Assembly (NCBI GenBank): GCA_028826165.1
Contig: JAPDFW010000059.1
Coordinates: 881,001 to 945,000 of the forward strand
Reading direction: 5' to 3'
Length of the DNA stretch: 64,000 nt
Source of the DNA: Anaeramoeba ignava
Taxonomy: Eukaryota > Metamonada > Anaeramoebidae
Shown one piece after another: positions 22,382-33,798 of this stretch (positions are counted from its first letter, which is position 1; every line of letters starts with the position of its first letter). The notes below the pieces were generated by a model. The model made no database searches, was not told where the DNA came from, and saw nothing but the letters and a program-made list of their open reading frames with translations. Both the position numbers and the translations under genes were made by a program.

Positions 22382-25300
22382 ATGAATTTTGAAAATGAAA
22401 GATTTAATGAATTAATTAATTCATATAAAGAATTAACTGAAAGAGGACTTTATACAAGTGCAAAATGGTAATTTTTATATTTACAACTTTACAACTTTAT
22501 TTACAAATTTACAAATGAATTTATTTACAAATTTATTTACAACTTTATTTACAACTTTATTTACAAATTTATTTATAAATTTATTTACAAATTTATTTAT
22601 AAATTTATTTACAACTTTATTTACAAATTTAAAATTTATTTACAAATTTATTTACAACTTTATTTACAAATTTATTTATAAAAATTTTAATTTTTTTACA
22701 AATTTTATTTACAAATTTATTTAAATTTTATTTACAAATTTATTTACAAATTTGTAAATTTATTTACAAATTTATTTTACAAATTTATTTAAAATTTATT
22801 TTTACAAATTTATTTATAAATTTATTACAAATTTATTTTAGGTATAAATTTATTTTACAAATGTGAATTTATTTACAAATTTATTTACAAATGAATTTTA
22901 TTTACAAATTTATTTACAAATTTATTTTTACAACTTTATTTTACAAATTTATTTACAAATTTATTTATAAATTTATTTTTACAAATTTATTTTACAAACT
23001 AAATTTATTTACAAATTTATTTATAAATTTATTTACAAATTTATTTTATAAATTTATTTACAAAATTTATTTACAAATTTATTTACAAATTTATTTAAAT
23101 TTATTTACAATTTTATTTACAAAATTTTAATTTATTTACAAATTTATTTACAAATTTATTTACAATTTTATTTTACAAATTTATTTACAAATTTATTTAC
23201 AACTTTATTTATAAATTTATTTTAAAAATTTTATTTTACAAATTTATTTATTAATTTTATTTTACAAATTTTATTTTTTTAAATTTTTTTTAAATTTTTT
23301 ATTTATAAATTTATTTACAAATTTATTTCTTACAAATTTATTTACAAATTTATTTACAATTTATTTACAAATTTATTTACAAAATTTATAAATTTATTTT
23401 ACAAATTTATTTACAAATTTATTTATAAATTTATTTACAAATTTATTTACAAATTTATTTATAAATTTATTTTACAAATTTATTTTAATAAATTTATTTA
23501 TAAATTTATTTTATGAATTTATTTACAAATTTATTTACAAATTTATTTTACAAATTTATTTTACAAATTTATTTACAAAGTTTTTACAAATGAATTTTAT
23601 TTTACAAATTTATTTACAAATTTATTTTAAATTTATTTACAAATTTATTTACAAATTTTATTTACAAATTTATTTATAACTTACTAAATTTATTTACAAA
23701 TTTATTTATAAATTTATTTACAAATTTATTTATAAATTTATTTTACAAATTTATTTATAAATTTTTACAAATTTTTTTTTAAATTTATTTACAAATTTAT
23801 TTACAAATTTATTTACAAATTTATTTTATAAATTTATTTACAAATTTATTTTATAAATTTTATTTTACAAATTTTTACAAGTTGTTTTACAAATTTGTTT
23901 TTTTTTTATTTTTACAAGGTTTTATTTTATAAATTTATTTAAATTTATTTACAAATTTATTTACAAATTTATTTTAAATTTATTTATAAATTTATTTATT
24001 TAAAATTTATTTACAAATTTATTTTACAAATTTATTTACAAATTTATTTACAACTTTATTTACAAATTTACAAATGAATTTATTTACAAATTTATTTTAT
24101 GAATTTATTTTATTTTAAAAATTTTTTAAATTTATAAATTTATTTTTACAAATTTACAAATGAATTTATTTTTTAAAATTTATTTACAAAATTTATTTAC
24201 AAATTTTTGAATTTATTTACAAAAATTTATTTACAAATTTATTTTTACAAAAAATTTATTTTTATTTTAAAGGTTTTTACAAATTTGAATTTATTTACAA
24301 ATTTTATTTACAAATTTATTTACAAACAAATTTATTTACATTTAAATTTATTTTTAAATTTATTTATTTATTTAAATTTATTTAAATTTACAAAATTTAT
24401 AAATTTATTTACAAATTTATTTTACAAATTTATTTACAAATTTATTTTTACAAATTTATTTACAAATTTATTTACAAATTTATTTACAAATTTATTTACA
24501 AATTTATTTACAAATTTATTTACAAATTTATTTACAAATTTATTTATAAATTTATTTACAAATTTATTTAAATTTATTTACAAATTTATTTACAAATTTA
24601 TTTACAAATTTATTTATAAATTTATTTACAAATTTATTTACAAATTTATTTACAAATTTATTTACAAATTTATTTACAAATTTATTTATAAATTTATTTA
24701 CAAATTTATTTACAAATTTTATTTACAAATTTATTTACAAATTTATTTACAAATTTATTTACAAATTTATTTACAAATTTATTTACAAAAAAAAATAATT
24801 TTATTAAATCAATAAGGGTCGCGGAACAATTATCAAATATCCCACAAAATCAAATTCACACAGAATCACTTACTCTTAATAATAAACAAGAAATAAATCC
24901 AGAAAACATTAACCCCAATTATTTATTAGCAAGAAGTCTTTTTGACTTGAAAGAATATAGAAGAGCATCATTTTTATTAAAAAATCAAACAGGAAACAAA
25001 TCAAGATTTCTTCAACTTTATTCATTATTTCTTGTATAAATTGCAAATAAATAAATACCAACATATCATCAAACAAAATAATAATCATCATTCATTAATA
25101 GGCGGGTGAAAAAAGAAAAGAAGAAGAGATTTATGAAACTGGGAAAATGATGTCTCAACATGATGTTGTTAATCGAGAACTTGCGGAAATTAAAAATATA
25201 TTAGATCCGTTGTTTAATGAGGATAAACTCGATGGATTTGAATTGTTTTTATTTGGAGTTGTATTGAAAAATCTCAAACTAAAAAAACAAGCTCTCAAAT

Positions 25301-26668
25301 CATTAATTCGAAGTGTGTCTTACTTCCCTTTGAATTGGAGCTGTTGGTTGGAAATTTGTGATTTATGTGATGATATTGAAACTGTTAATTCCTTAGAATT
25401 TAGTAAGGATATTAAACAGCATTGGATATTCCCTTTTTTTAATTCCCACATTCACATGGAATTGAATAAATATGATAAAGCATTCCAGATTTGCAAGGAG
25501 CTAGAAACTAAATATGGAGAAAATGAACATTTAAAAATTGAAATTGCTAAAGGAAGATATTTATCAGGAGATTTTGAAGAATCACAAAAAATACTTGAAG
25601 AAATCAGACAAAAAGATCCTTTTCGGATTGATAATATGGATATTTTAAGCAACATACTTTTTGTCAATCAAGAAAAAGCAGAGCTTTCACATTTAGCTCA
25701 TTCTGTTATGGAAATTGATAAATTTAGACCAGAAACTTGTATTATTATTGGCAATTATTATGGATTAAGGTGTGAACATGAAAAAGCAATTATTTATTTC
25801 AAAAGAGCTTTGGAATTGGATGTTAATTATACTTCTGGTTGGATTTTAATGGGTCATGAATTCATTGAATTGAAAAATTTCCCAAATGCTATTCAAGCTT
25901 ATCGCATGGCAATTGATCTCAACCCAAAAGATTATAGAGCTTGGTATGGCTTGGGTCATGTTTATGAAATACTTCAATTACCTATGTATGCATTATATTA
26001 TTTTAATCAAACTGTGAAACTTCGTCCTTTTGACTCAAGAATGTGGTGCGCAATGGGTATTATTTCAATTCAAACTGAAATTATTTTGGAAGAATATATT
26101 TAACTGAAAATCAAATTCAAAATCAAAAATTCTTTTCAAATATTATCCTTTTCTCTGATTGTAAATTTAGGTAACTGCCATGAAATGATGAATGAAACAC
26201 AAAATGCAATTAAATGCTATCAAAGAGCTGAAAGAAATACAGATCCACAAAATATAATTTCATTAAGACATTTAGCAAAATTATTTGAAAATTTAACACA
26301 ACTTGAAAATGCAGCTTATTATCATAAAAAAACATTAATTAGATTAGATGAATTAAATGTAAAAAAATTCTTATAAAAAAATTCTTATAAAAAAATTCTG
26401 ATAAAAAAATTTAAAATAGTTAAATGATCCTGATAAAATTGATTCTATGTCTTTTCTTGCAAATTATTATAAAGAAAGGCATGAACTTGAAAAAGCTGAA
26501 GAAATGTGTAATAAAATACTTGAAGATTCAAATCTTGAACAAAAAGGAAAAGAAGAAGCTCAAGCTTTATTAAGAGAAATTATGTCAATTAGAGCTCAAA
26601 CTCCAATAAATTTTTCAAATGAAAGAATGACAATTTCTCCTTCACCAAGCACTAAATTTGATCCATAA
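22382..26668 (+). CDS. CDC23: Anaphase-promoting complex subunit 8 (CDC23)
   Basis: Five exons: 22382-22467, 24817-25033, 25102-26056, 26171-26358, 26420-26668, 564 residues (human 597). APC8 is a TPR scaffold subunit of the cell-cycle ubiquitin ligase APC/C. Conserved blocks: LARSLFDLKEYRRASFLL, GFELFLFGVVLKNL, the block KDPFRIDNMDILSNILFV, ETCIIIGNYYGLRCEHEKA, then GWILMGHEFIELKN and DYRAWYGLGHVYEILQLPMY, all matching CDC23 in order. TPRs fill about residues 190-500. Each junction keeps phase, and exon joins restore family residues (AMG|NCHEMM). Intron 1 is 2349 nt of minisatellite; the others are 61-114 nt. The tail has ISPSPS-type phosphorylatable residues. Confidence 0.93.
22468..24816 (+). 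repeat. 2.35-kb TTTATTTACAAA minisatellite forming APC8 intron 1
   Basis: Roughly two hundred units of a 12-nt motif AAATTTATTTAC with variants (TATAAA, ACTTTA, short T runs); arrays are cleanest at 24415-24790. G is very rare on the plus (transcript) strand. Frames open through it are translation artefacts. Confidence 0.92.
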
Positions 26669-26828
26669 TTTCTTTTTTTTTTCTTTCTAAAAAAAAACAA
26701 CTCAAAAATAAAATTAAAGAAAGAAAAAAAAATTTTTTATTTTTAGGGAAAGTTTTTTCTTTTGAATTTAATTATTTAGATTCCTTTTTTAAAAAAAATG
26801 GTAGTAATAGTAATAATAGATTCTCTTC

Positions 26829-27713
26829 TTATTTTTCTTTGATTAAAATTTTTTGTTCATATTCTTGGAGTTGTTGATGAAAACCAGGTCTAATTGCTGG
26901 TCTATTTTGATAAACAAAAACTCGAGCATCTTCAAAATTCAAAGAATTTTTCTTCATTATATAAGAAATCACAACAGAACTAGATCTACTAATCCCCATT
27001 TGGCAATGAACAAGAACACGTTCATTCAAATTTCTAGCCTCTTCAATCCAATCATAAGCCTTCTCAAAAAATTGATTCAATGGTTCAGACGGTTTATCAT
27101 CAACAGGAATTTTAAAATATTTGATTCCAATTTTTGGATCATTTTCATAAACATTTTCACATTCATCACAACAATTTAAAATTCTTGATATTTTAAGTGT
27201 TTGAAGAACAAATAAATTAGAAGCTCCTCTGTAATCACCAAGATATAAAAAATCTTTAATAATTTCTGATGGAAAATTGTGTATTGGAAGATGAATTGTT
27301 GGTGGATCAATATTTTTGACATGCCAAGTACCAAAAATGACAGGATATTCTTCATAAGTTTTTTCTATTCCACCTTCCAAAGTTAGAATATTTGTTAATT
27401 CATGGTTTTCAAATGCTTTTTTTAATTTGGAAATTGATTCTTGATTTTCCTTTTCATTTTCAATTGAATCAATAAAAATAATTGAACGAATAGCTTTTCT
27501 TTTTAAATTTGATTTGAAGAAATTGTTAGAAATTTTTGAGAGAACAAGATCAAACAAATCTCCTTGATAAGATTGAATTTCTTTTGCAGGCAAGTTTACT
27601 GAAAGTTTAATTGCCATTTTTTGGAAAAGTTCTGAATCTCTAAAATCAAGAACTAAACTTTGTTGAATAGAAGCAGTAACAGTATAATTATAAATTTGTT
27701 GAGGAGAAATCAT
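26829..27713 (-). CDS. Dual-specificity phosphatase with inactive rhodanese-like N-terminus
   Basis: 294 residues, single exon. Residues 15-125 look like a rhodanese/Cdc25-like domain (LDFRDSELF; ILTLEGGIEKTYEEYP) without a catalytic cysteine loop, and about 150-290 is a dual-specificity phosphatase domain with the active site HCQMGISRS, a general-acid Asp in VDDKPSEPL and the family end RPGFHQQLQEYE. This arrangement is that of MAP-kinase phosphatases and STYXL1. The substrate is not readable. A tandem paralogue lies 160 bp upstream on the same strand, and the 3' flank is duplicated too. Confidence 0.88.
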   Translation of the reverse strand: MISPQQIYNYTVTASIQQSLVLDFRDSELFQKMAIKLSVNLPAKEIQSYQGDLFDLVLSKISNNFFKSNLKRKAIRSIIFIDSIENEKENQESISKLKKAFENHELTNILTLEGGIEKTYEEYPVIFGTWHVKNIDPPTIHLPIHNFPSEIIKDFLYLGDYRGASNLFVLQTLKISRILNCCDECENVYENDPKIGIKYFKIPVDDKPSEPLNQFFEKAYDWIEEARNLNERVLVHCQMGISRSSSVVISYIMKKNSLNFEDARVFVYQNRPAIRPGFHQQLQEYEQKILIKEK

Positions 27714-27875
27714 TTCAAAAAAAAAAAAAGAAATAAATGAGAAAAAATGAAAACTAAAAAAAATTAAAAAAAACTCAAAAAAAATGAAAAAATAATTTTT
27801 CTTTTGAATTTTAATTATTTAGATTCCTTTTTTAAAAAAAAATAATAGTAATAGTAGTAATAATAAATTCTCTTC

Positions 27876-28761
27876 TTATTTTTCTTTGATTAAAATTTTT
27901 TCTTCATATTCTTCAAGTTGTCTTTTGAAACCAGGTCTAATTGTTGATCTATTTTGTTGAACAAAAAATTTAGCATCTTCAAAATTCAAAGAATTTTTCT
28001 TCATTATATAAGAAATCACAACAGAACTAGATCTACTAATTCCTATTTGGCAATGAACAAGAACACGTTCATTCAAATTTCTAGCCTCTTCAATCCAATC
28101 ATAAGCCTTCTCAAAAAATTGATTCAATGGTTCAGACGGTTTATCATCAACAGGAATTTTAAAATATTTGATTCCAATTTTTGGATCATTTTCATAAACA
28201 TTTTCACATTCATCACAACAATTTAAAATTCTTGATATTTTAAGTGTTTGAAGAATAAATAAACTTGAAGCTGCTTTGAAACTTCCAAGATATAAAAAAT
28301 CTTTAATAATTTCTGATGGAAAATTTCGAATAGGAACTTTTTTTTTTGGTTTTTCAACATTTTTGAACATGTTTATTTCCAAAAAGAGCTGGATATTCTT
28401 CATAAGTTTTTTCTATTCCACCTTCCAAAGTTAGAATATTTGTTAATTTATGGTTTTCAAATGCTTTTTTTAATTTGGAAATTGATTCTTGATTTTCCTT
28501 TTCATTTTCAATTGAATCAATAAAAATAATTGAATGAATAGCTTTTCTTATAACTTTTGATTTAAGAAAATTATTAGAAATTTTTGAGAGAACAAGATCA
28601 AACAAATCTCCTTGATAAGATTGAATTTCTTTTGCAGGCAAATTTATTTCAAGTTGAAATTTTTTTTTTTGGAAAATTTCTGAATCTCTAAAATCAAGAA
28701 TTAAATTTTGTTGAATAACTGAAGTAACAATATAATTATAAATTTGTTGAGAAGAAATCAT
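27876..28761 (-). CDS. Tandem dual-specificity phosphatase copy, frameshifted
   Basis: Same architecture as the gene at 26829-27713: rhodanese-like part 28354-28761 and phosphatase part 27876-28403 in different frames. Compared with the sister, which has CATGTCAAAAAT, this copy has CATGTTCAAAAATG: one extra base at about 28366-28367 (plus strand AA for A). The active site HCQIGISRS and the rest of the domain are intact, so either the extra base is a consensus error and the gene is functional, or this is a very young pseudogene. DNA of the catalytic core (about 28000-28250) is nearly identical to the sister while both ends differ. Confidence 0.75.
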
Positions 28762-28799
28762 TCCAAAAAAAAAGAAATAAATGAGAAAAAATGAAAACT

Positions 28800-28814
28800 A
28801 AAAAAAATTTTTTT
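28800..28814. promoter_or_regulatory. A8T7 junction upstream of the upper phosphatase copy
   Basis: 39 bp upstream of the ATG at 28761, in the spacer before the GGTase 3' end. Confidence 0.35.
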
Positions 28815-28874
28815 AATCTTAAATTTTTTAAAAAAAAGAAATTAAGAAAATTGATTTGATTTGATTTGATTTGA

Positions 28875-31297
28875 TTATTTTTTTATTCTAAAACCAAGTT
28901 CAGGATCAACTTCTGGAATATCAAATTTTTTCATAAATCCTAAACCGCATAATCCAAAATAAGTATGTAAAGGATCTTGAACAATATCTGGCCATTTTGC
29001 AAATCCACCATAATCACCTTGAGTTGAAAGTGTAAAATTTGAGCATTGTTCAAAATCTATTAAATCAAATACATTAAATAGTTTTAATGATGCACCAATC
29101 CAAAATGAATAACAAGTATCAACCATTTTGTTTGTTCTTCCTTCAAATCCTGTTAATTGTCTTCTAATTAACCATTCAATAACTCTAAATTATTAAAATA
29201 TTAAATTATTAAATAAATTATTAAATAAATATTAAATAAATATTAAAATATTAATAAATATTAAAATATTAAAATATTAAATAAATATTAAATAAATATT
29301 AAATTATTAAAATATTAAAATATTAAAATATTAATAAATATTAAATATTAAATTATATACTTGTCTTTTGAACTTATTTGATTAAGTGTTCCCATCATTG
29401 ATAAAGAAGCTAAAGCACAATAAGTTGAACCACCATGTGATTCTCTTCCAGGAAGAAGTCCAAATCCATTTTCATAAGATTGAGCAGAAAGAATATATTT
29501 TGTAGCTTTTTCAATATTAACACCAGACCAATCATTCAACATTTTTGAAATACAACATGCACAATATAAATATCTCATATCAGATTCATAAATACCATTA
29601 ATTGCAAGAAAACTAAACAAAACAATTTTAATTTTGATTTTGAATTTGATTTTTGATTTGGTTTTAATTTTAATTTTAATTTTGAATTTGAATTGAATTT
29701 TGAATTTGAATTTTAATTTGAATTTGAATTTGATTTGAATTTTGATTTTAATTTGAATTTGAATTTTAGTTTTAATTTTGAATTTTGAATTTTGAATTTG
29801 AATTTTAATTTTGAATTTTAATTTGAATTTTAATTTGAATTTGAATTTTAAATTAATTTTGATTTTAATTTTGAATTTTATTTGAATTTTAATTTGAATT
29901 TGAATTTGAATTTGGATTTGAATTTGAATTTGAATTTTAAATTAATTTTGATTAACCTTCCATCATCTAATTGCAAACTTTTTAAAGCAGTTAAAATAGC
30001 ATTTTTATTCAATCTTGAGTAATCATCACCAAGAATAGTTAAAATAGCAATAGCAACATAGGTCATTGCAATATGAGAATGGTCATATAAATGAGAATTT
30101 GTTGGTTGGCATTGTGGGTTTTCATCTCTTCCAAAAAATTGACCTCCTCTAAATCCACAATTTTCAATATATTTTTCTGGGTTATCTTTATCAGGAAGAA
30201 TTTGTTGTGAATATACAAAATCAATAATTGATTTCTTATCAAGATTATCAACTTCACCAAGAAGATCCAAAGAAGAAACAACAAAATAAAGCATAGTCAT
30301 TCGATTTGAATCATAATCTGTAAATTTTCAATTCAAATTTTTATTTTGATTTTAATTTTGATTTTAAATTTGTTGTTTAATTTTATTTTGATTTTGATTT
30401 TAATTTTGTTGTTTAATTTTGATTTTAATTTTGATTTTGATTTTGATTTTGATTTTGATTTATATTTTGATTTTAATTTTGATTTTAATTTTGATTTTAA
30501 TTTTGATTTTATTTTGAATTTTGATTTTAATTTTAATTTTGATTTTGATTTTGATTTTGATTTATATTTTGATTTTAATTTTGATTTTAATTTTGATTTT
30601 ATTTTTAAATTTGTTGTTAAATTTGTTGTTAAATTTGTTGTTAAATTTGTTGTTAAATTTGTTGTTAAATTTTAATTTTGATTTTAATTTTAAATTTGTT
30701 GTTAAATTTGTTGTTAAATTTGTTTTTAAATTTGTTGTTAAATTTGTTGTTAAATTTGTTGTTATGTTTTATAATTTGTTAAATTTGCTTTTAAATTTGT
30801 TGTTAAATTTGTTGTTAAATTTGTTTTTAAATTTGTTGTTAAATTTGTTGTTAAATTTGTTGTTAAATTTGTTGTTAAATTTGTTGTTAAATTTGTTGTT
30901 AAATTTGTTGTTAAATTTGTTGTTAAATTTGTTTTTAAATTTGTTGTTAAATTTGTTTTTAAATTTGTTGTTAAATTTGTTTTTAAATTTGTTGTTAAAT
31001 TTGTTTTTAAATTTGTTTTTAAATTTGTTTTTAAATTTGTTTTTAAATTTGTTGTTAAATTTGTTGTTAAATTTGTTGTTAAATTTGTTGTTTAATTTGT
31101 TTTTAAATTTGTTTTTAAATTTGTTGTTAAATTTGTTGTTAAATTTGTTGTTAAATTTGTTGTTAAATTTGTTGTTAAATTTAAAATAAACCTTGTGTTT
31201 CTGTTGGCATTAATTTTAAAAATCTTTTAATCCATTCAATATGTTGTTTTTTTTTAAAAATTAATTCTTTTTTCTTTTTTTCTTCTTTTTGTTCCAT
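28875..31297 (-). CDS. PGGT1B: Protein geranylgeranyltransferase type I beta subunit
   Basis: Four exons: 31192-31297, 29957-30317, 29361-29612, 28875-29184, 342 residues. The beta subunit binds zinc and geranylgeranyl diphosphate and modifies CaaX proteins such as Rho GTPases. Matches human PGGT1B in order: HIEWIKRFLKLMP, IIDFVYSQQILP, NCGFRGGQFFG, SHIAMTYVAIAILTILGDD, LQLDDG|SFLAI...SDMRYLYCACC, ENGFGLLPGRESHGGSTYC, VDTCYSFWIGA (zinc ligands Asp and Cys) and DPLHTYFG (zinc ligand His). Alpha-alpha barrel repeats are evident. All three introns are low-complexity (176, 344 and 874 nt); the two longer ones have GTTxxx donors. Confidence 0.93.
29613..29956 (-). repeat. AATTTTGAATTTG minisatellite, GGTase intron 2
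   Basis: 344 nt of AATTTGAATTT/TTTTGAATTTTAA variants on the plus strand between exons 2 and 3, nearly C-free on plus (so G-free in the transcript). Confidence 0.8.
30318..31191 (-). repeat. AAATTTGTTGTT minisatellite, GGTase intron 1
   Basis: Two blocks: GATTTT/AATTTT units (about 30330-30605) and about fifty 12-nt AAATTTGTTGTT or AAATTTGTTTTT units (30606-31180). The plus strand has G but almost no C, so the transcript strand reads AACAACAAATTT without GT or AG. Confidence 0.88.
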
Positions 31298-31361
31298 TTG
31301 TTTGTTTTTAATTAATTAAAATAATTTTTTTTTTAAAAAGAAAATGAAAAGTAAAAAAATG

Positions 31362-31376
31362 AAAAAAAATTTTTTT
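31362..31376. promoter_or_regulatory. A8T7 junction upstream of the GGTase gene
   Basis: 65 bp upstream of the ATG at 31297, flanked by AAAATGAAAA repeats, in the spacer before the VPS26C 3' end. Confidence 0.38.
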
Positions 31377-31497
31377 GAATTTATTAAATTTCTTTTTGAA
31401 AATTTTTTGGAATGAAAAAAATGAGAAAAAAAGTTAAATTTTTCCATTAATTTTTGTTCTTGAATTAATTTTAAATTTTTTTTTCTTTTTCTTTGTT

Positions 31498-33643
31498 TTA
31501 ATTTCTGGTAATTTTAATAGGGAAATTTTTAGAAAGAATGTGACCATCAATAAAATAAAAAACAACATTTATTTCAAAATCAATAACAAAATTTGAAGTT
31601 GATAAAGAAGGACATGTAAAAAGTCTTGGAAATTTCATATATATAGGAATTTTCATTTGAGGACAAACATTTCCATCAGCAATTTCAATATTTTGGATTT
31701 GAGTATCTTTTTTAAAATTAAAATCGGATAAAAAATTAAAATTAAAATTAAAATTAAAATTAAAATTAAAATTAAAATTAAAATTAAAATTAAAATCGGA
31801 TAAAAATTAAATTAAAATTAAAATTAAAATTAAAATTAAAATTAAAATTAAAATTAAAATTAAAATTAAAATCGGATAAAAAATCAAAATTAAAATCAAA
31901 ATTAGAATTAAAATTCAAATTCATTTATAAAATCAAAATTAAAATTAAAATTAAAAATTAAAATTCAAATTAATAATTAAAATTTAAATTAATAATTAAA
32001 ATTAAAATTAAAATTAAAAATTAAAATCAAAAATTAAAATTAAAATTCAAATTAAAATTAAAATTAAAATTAAAATCAAAATTAAAAATTAAAATTAAAA
32101 TTAAAATTAAAATTAAAATTAAAAATCAAAATTAAAATTAAAATTCAAATTAAAATTAAAATTATAATTAAAATTAAAATTAAAATCGGATAAAAATTAA
32201 AATTAAAATTAAAATTAAAATTAAAATTAAAATTAAAATTAAAATTAAAATTAAAATTTAAAATTAAAATTAAAATTAAAATTAAAATTAAAATTAAAAT
32301 TAAAATTAAAATTAAAATTAAAATTAAAATTAAAATTAAAATTAAAATTAAAATTAAAATTAAAATTAAAATTAAAATTTAAATTAAAATTAAAATTAAA
32401 ATTAAAATTAAAATCGGATAAAAAATTAAAATTAAAAACTACCTTCTTTCATAAAACCATCTTCTTTTGTTCCACAAGTTTCACTCCGAATTAATTGAAC
32501 TTCAATTGAACGAAGTGGAAATTCAGTTGATTGAACAACTAAAAAACCAGTAAGTGGAGAATTAATATCACAAATTAAATTATCAATTTGTCCCGAAATT
32601 GTAAATTTAGGAATTTTATCAATTGAAGACTTTTAAAGAAATAAAATAATTTTAAAAAAATAATTGAAAAATAATTTAATATAATTAAATATACCTTCTT
32701 CACATTTTCAATTGCTTGAGGTGATATTGTAAATGAAGCTATAGTTGGTTTATATTTCTTAAGTGTCTAAATAAAAATTTTGCAAAATAAATAAAATTTT
32801 GAAATAAAAGAAATAAAAAGAAATAAAAAGAAATAAAAAGATCAAAAAATCAAAAAGGAAAAAAAAAAGGAATTAAAGAATGAAGATAAATCAAAAGAAA
32901 GTAATAAAATATTGTACTGGAACTTCTGCAATATATTCAAGTTTTCCTTGAATTTTTTTGCCAAATCGACCTCGAGATAAAGTTGCTGTTATTGTATAAA
33001 CTGAATTAATAAAGACACCATGATATGTTTCCACTAATTCCTCTCCCTTTTTTGGAGCAAGTACAAATTCAAATGGAAGTTCTGTTTCTCCAGAAGGACT
33101 TTTCAAAATGAAAAAAAACAAATCAAAAAAAATTTCAACTTAAAAAATATCCAAAAAATTTTTTTTACATTTTTCCAGGTTGTAATAAAGTTAAAGAACA
33201 ATAAGAAACATTAAAAGGTTTAATTCTAAAGTCGTTAAGAAAGAATTACGGAGTTAAGTTTAAAAATATAAATATTGATTTTGAAAAAAAAAACAAGAAA
33301 AAAAAAGTTGATTAGAAAATTTGTTTTGTTTTTATGGATCAAAATTTTGAAGATGAAAATATAAAACTCACGAATGAGAAATTGCTTCAAATAATCCAGA
33401 GGTTCTTGTTGTTGTCTGCAAACCGACATCACCTGATGCAATAAGGATTAAACCTTGATGTGATAATTCTTTCTTTGTTCTAACATATACAACTCCAACT
33501 ATTTTTTCCTTTTTAAGTTTTGATTTGAGAAAATTGTTTGAAATGAGTTTTTGAATAAATTTTATTTTTGTTTGATTATATTTTTATTTTACTCCAATTG
33601 TATATGTTCTATTCATTTTTTTTAATTTAATTTCGATTGACAT
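31498..33643 (-). CDS. VPS26C: VPS26C (DSCR3), retriever complex subunit
   Basis: Seven exons: 33593-33643, 33372-33508, 33169-33225, 32918-33098, 32695-32766, 32443-32629, 31498-31706; total 297 residues, the same as human VPS26C. Arrestin-fold subunit of retriever, which with the commander complex recycles endosomal membrane proteins. Conserved: PSGETELPFEFVL, ETYHGVFINSVYT, ASFTISPQAIENVKK, SIEVQLIRSETCG, TQIQNIEIADGNVC, then IPIYMKFPRLFTCPSL, ending LSKNFPIKITRN. Every junction keeps phase and rebuilds family residues (GK|IPSGET; KE|DTQIQN). Introns 1-5 are 63-146 nt and intron 6 is 736 nt of minisatellite. Confidence 0.94.
31707..32442 (-). repeat. AAATTA minisatellite with AAATCGGATAAA markers, VPS26C intron 6
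   Basis: Plus-strand AAATTA units punctuated by a marker AAATCGGATAAA at about 31721, 31793, 31870, 32184 and 32411. Markers occur near both intron ends. Confidence 0.85.
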
Positions 33644-33704
33644 TTTTTGAATAAAAGAAAAATAAAAGAAAGAAGAAAAAAATGAAAATTAAAAAAAAAA
33701 AAAG

Positions 33705-33717
33705 AAAAATTTTTTTT
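33705..33717. promoter_or_regulatory. A5T8 junction between VPS26C and PUF60 (divergent)
   Basis: 62 bp upstream of the VPS26C start (33643) and 82 bp upstream of the PUF60 start (33799). Confidence 0.35.
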
Positions 33718-33798
33718 CTTTTTTTTTTTATTCCATTTTTTGCTCTTTCCATTTAAAATTATCTAAATAATAATTTCTTATTTTGTCTTTTATAAAAA

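Noticed and set aside
22458-24815. Several plus-strand frames rich in Phe-Thr-Asn-Leu and Tyr-Lys-Phe
   Set aside because: TTTATTTACAAA intron repeat of APC8; no conserved content.
30346-31189. Plus-strand frames of Leu-Leu-Asn repeats
   Set aside because: Antisense reading of GGTase intron 1 repeats.
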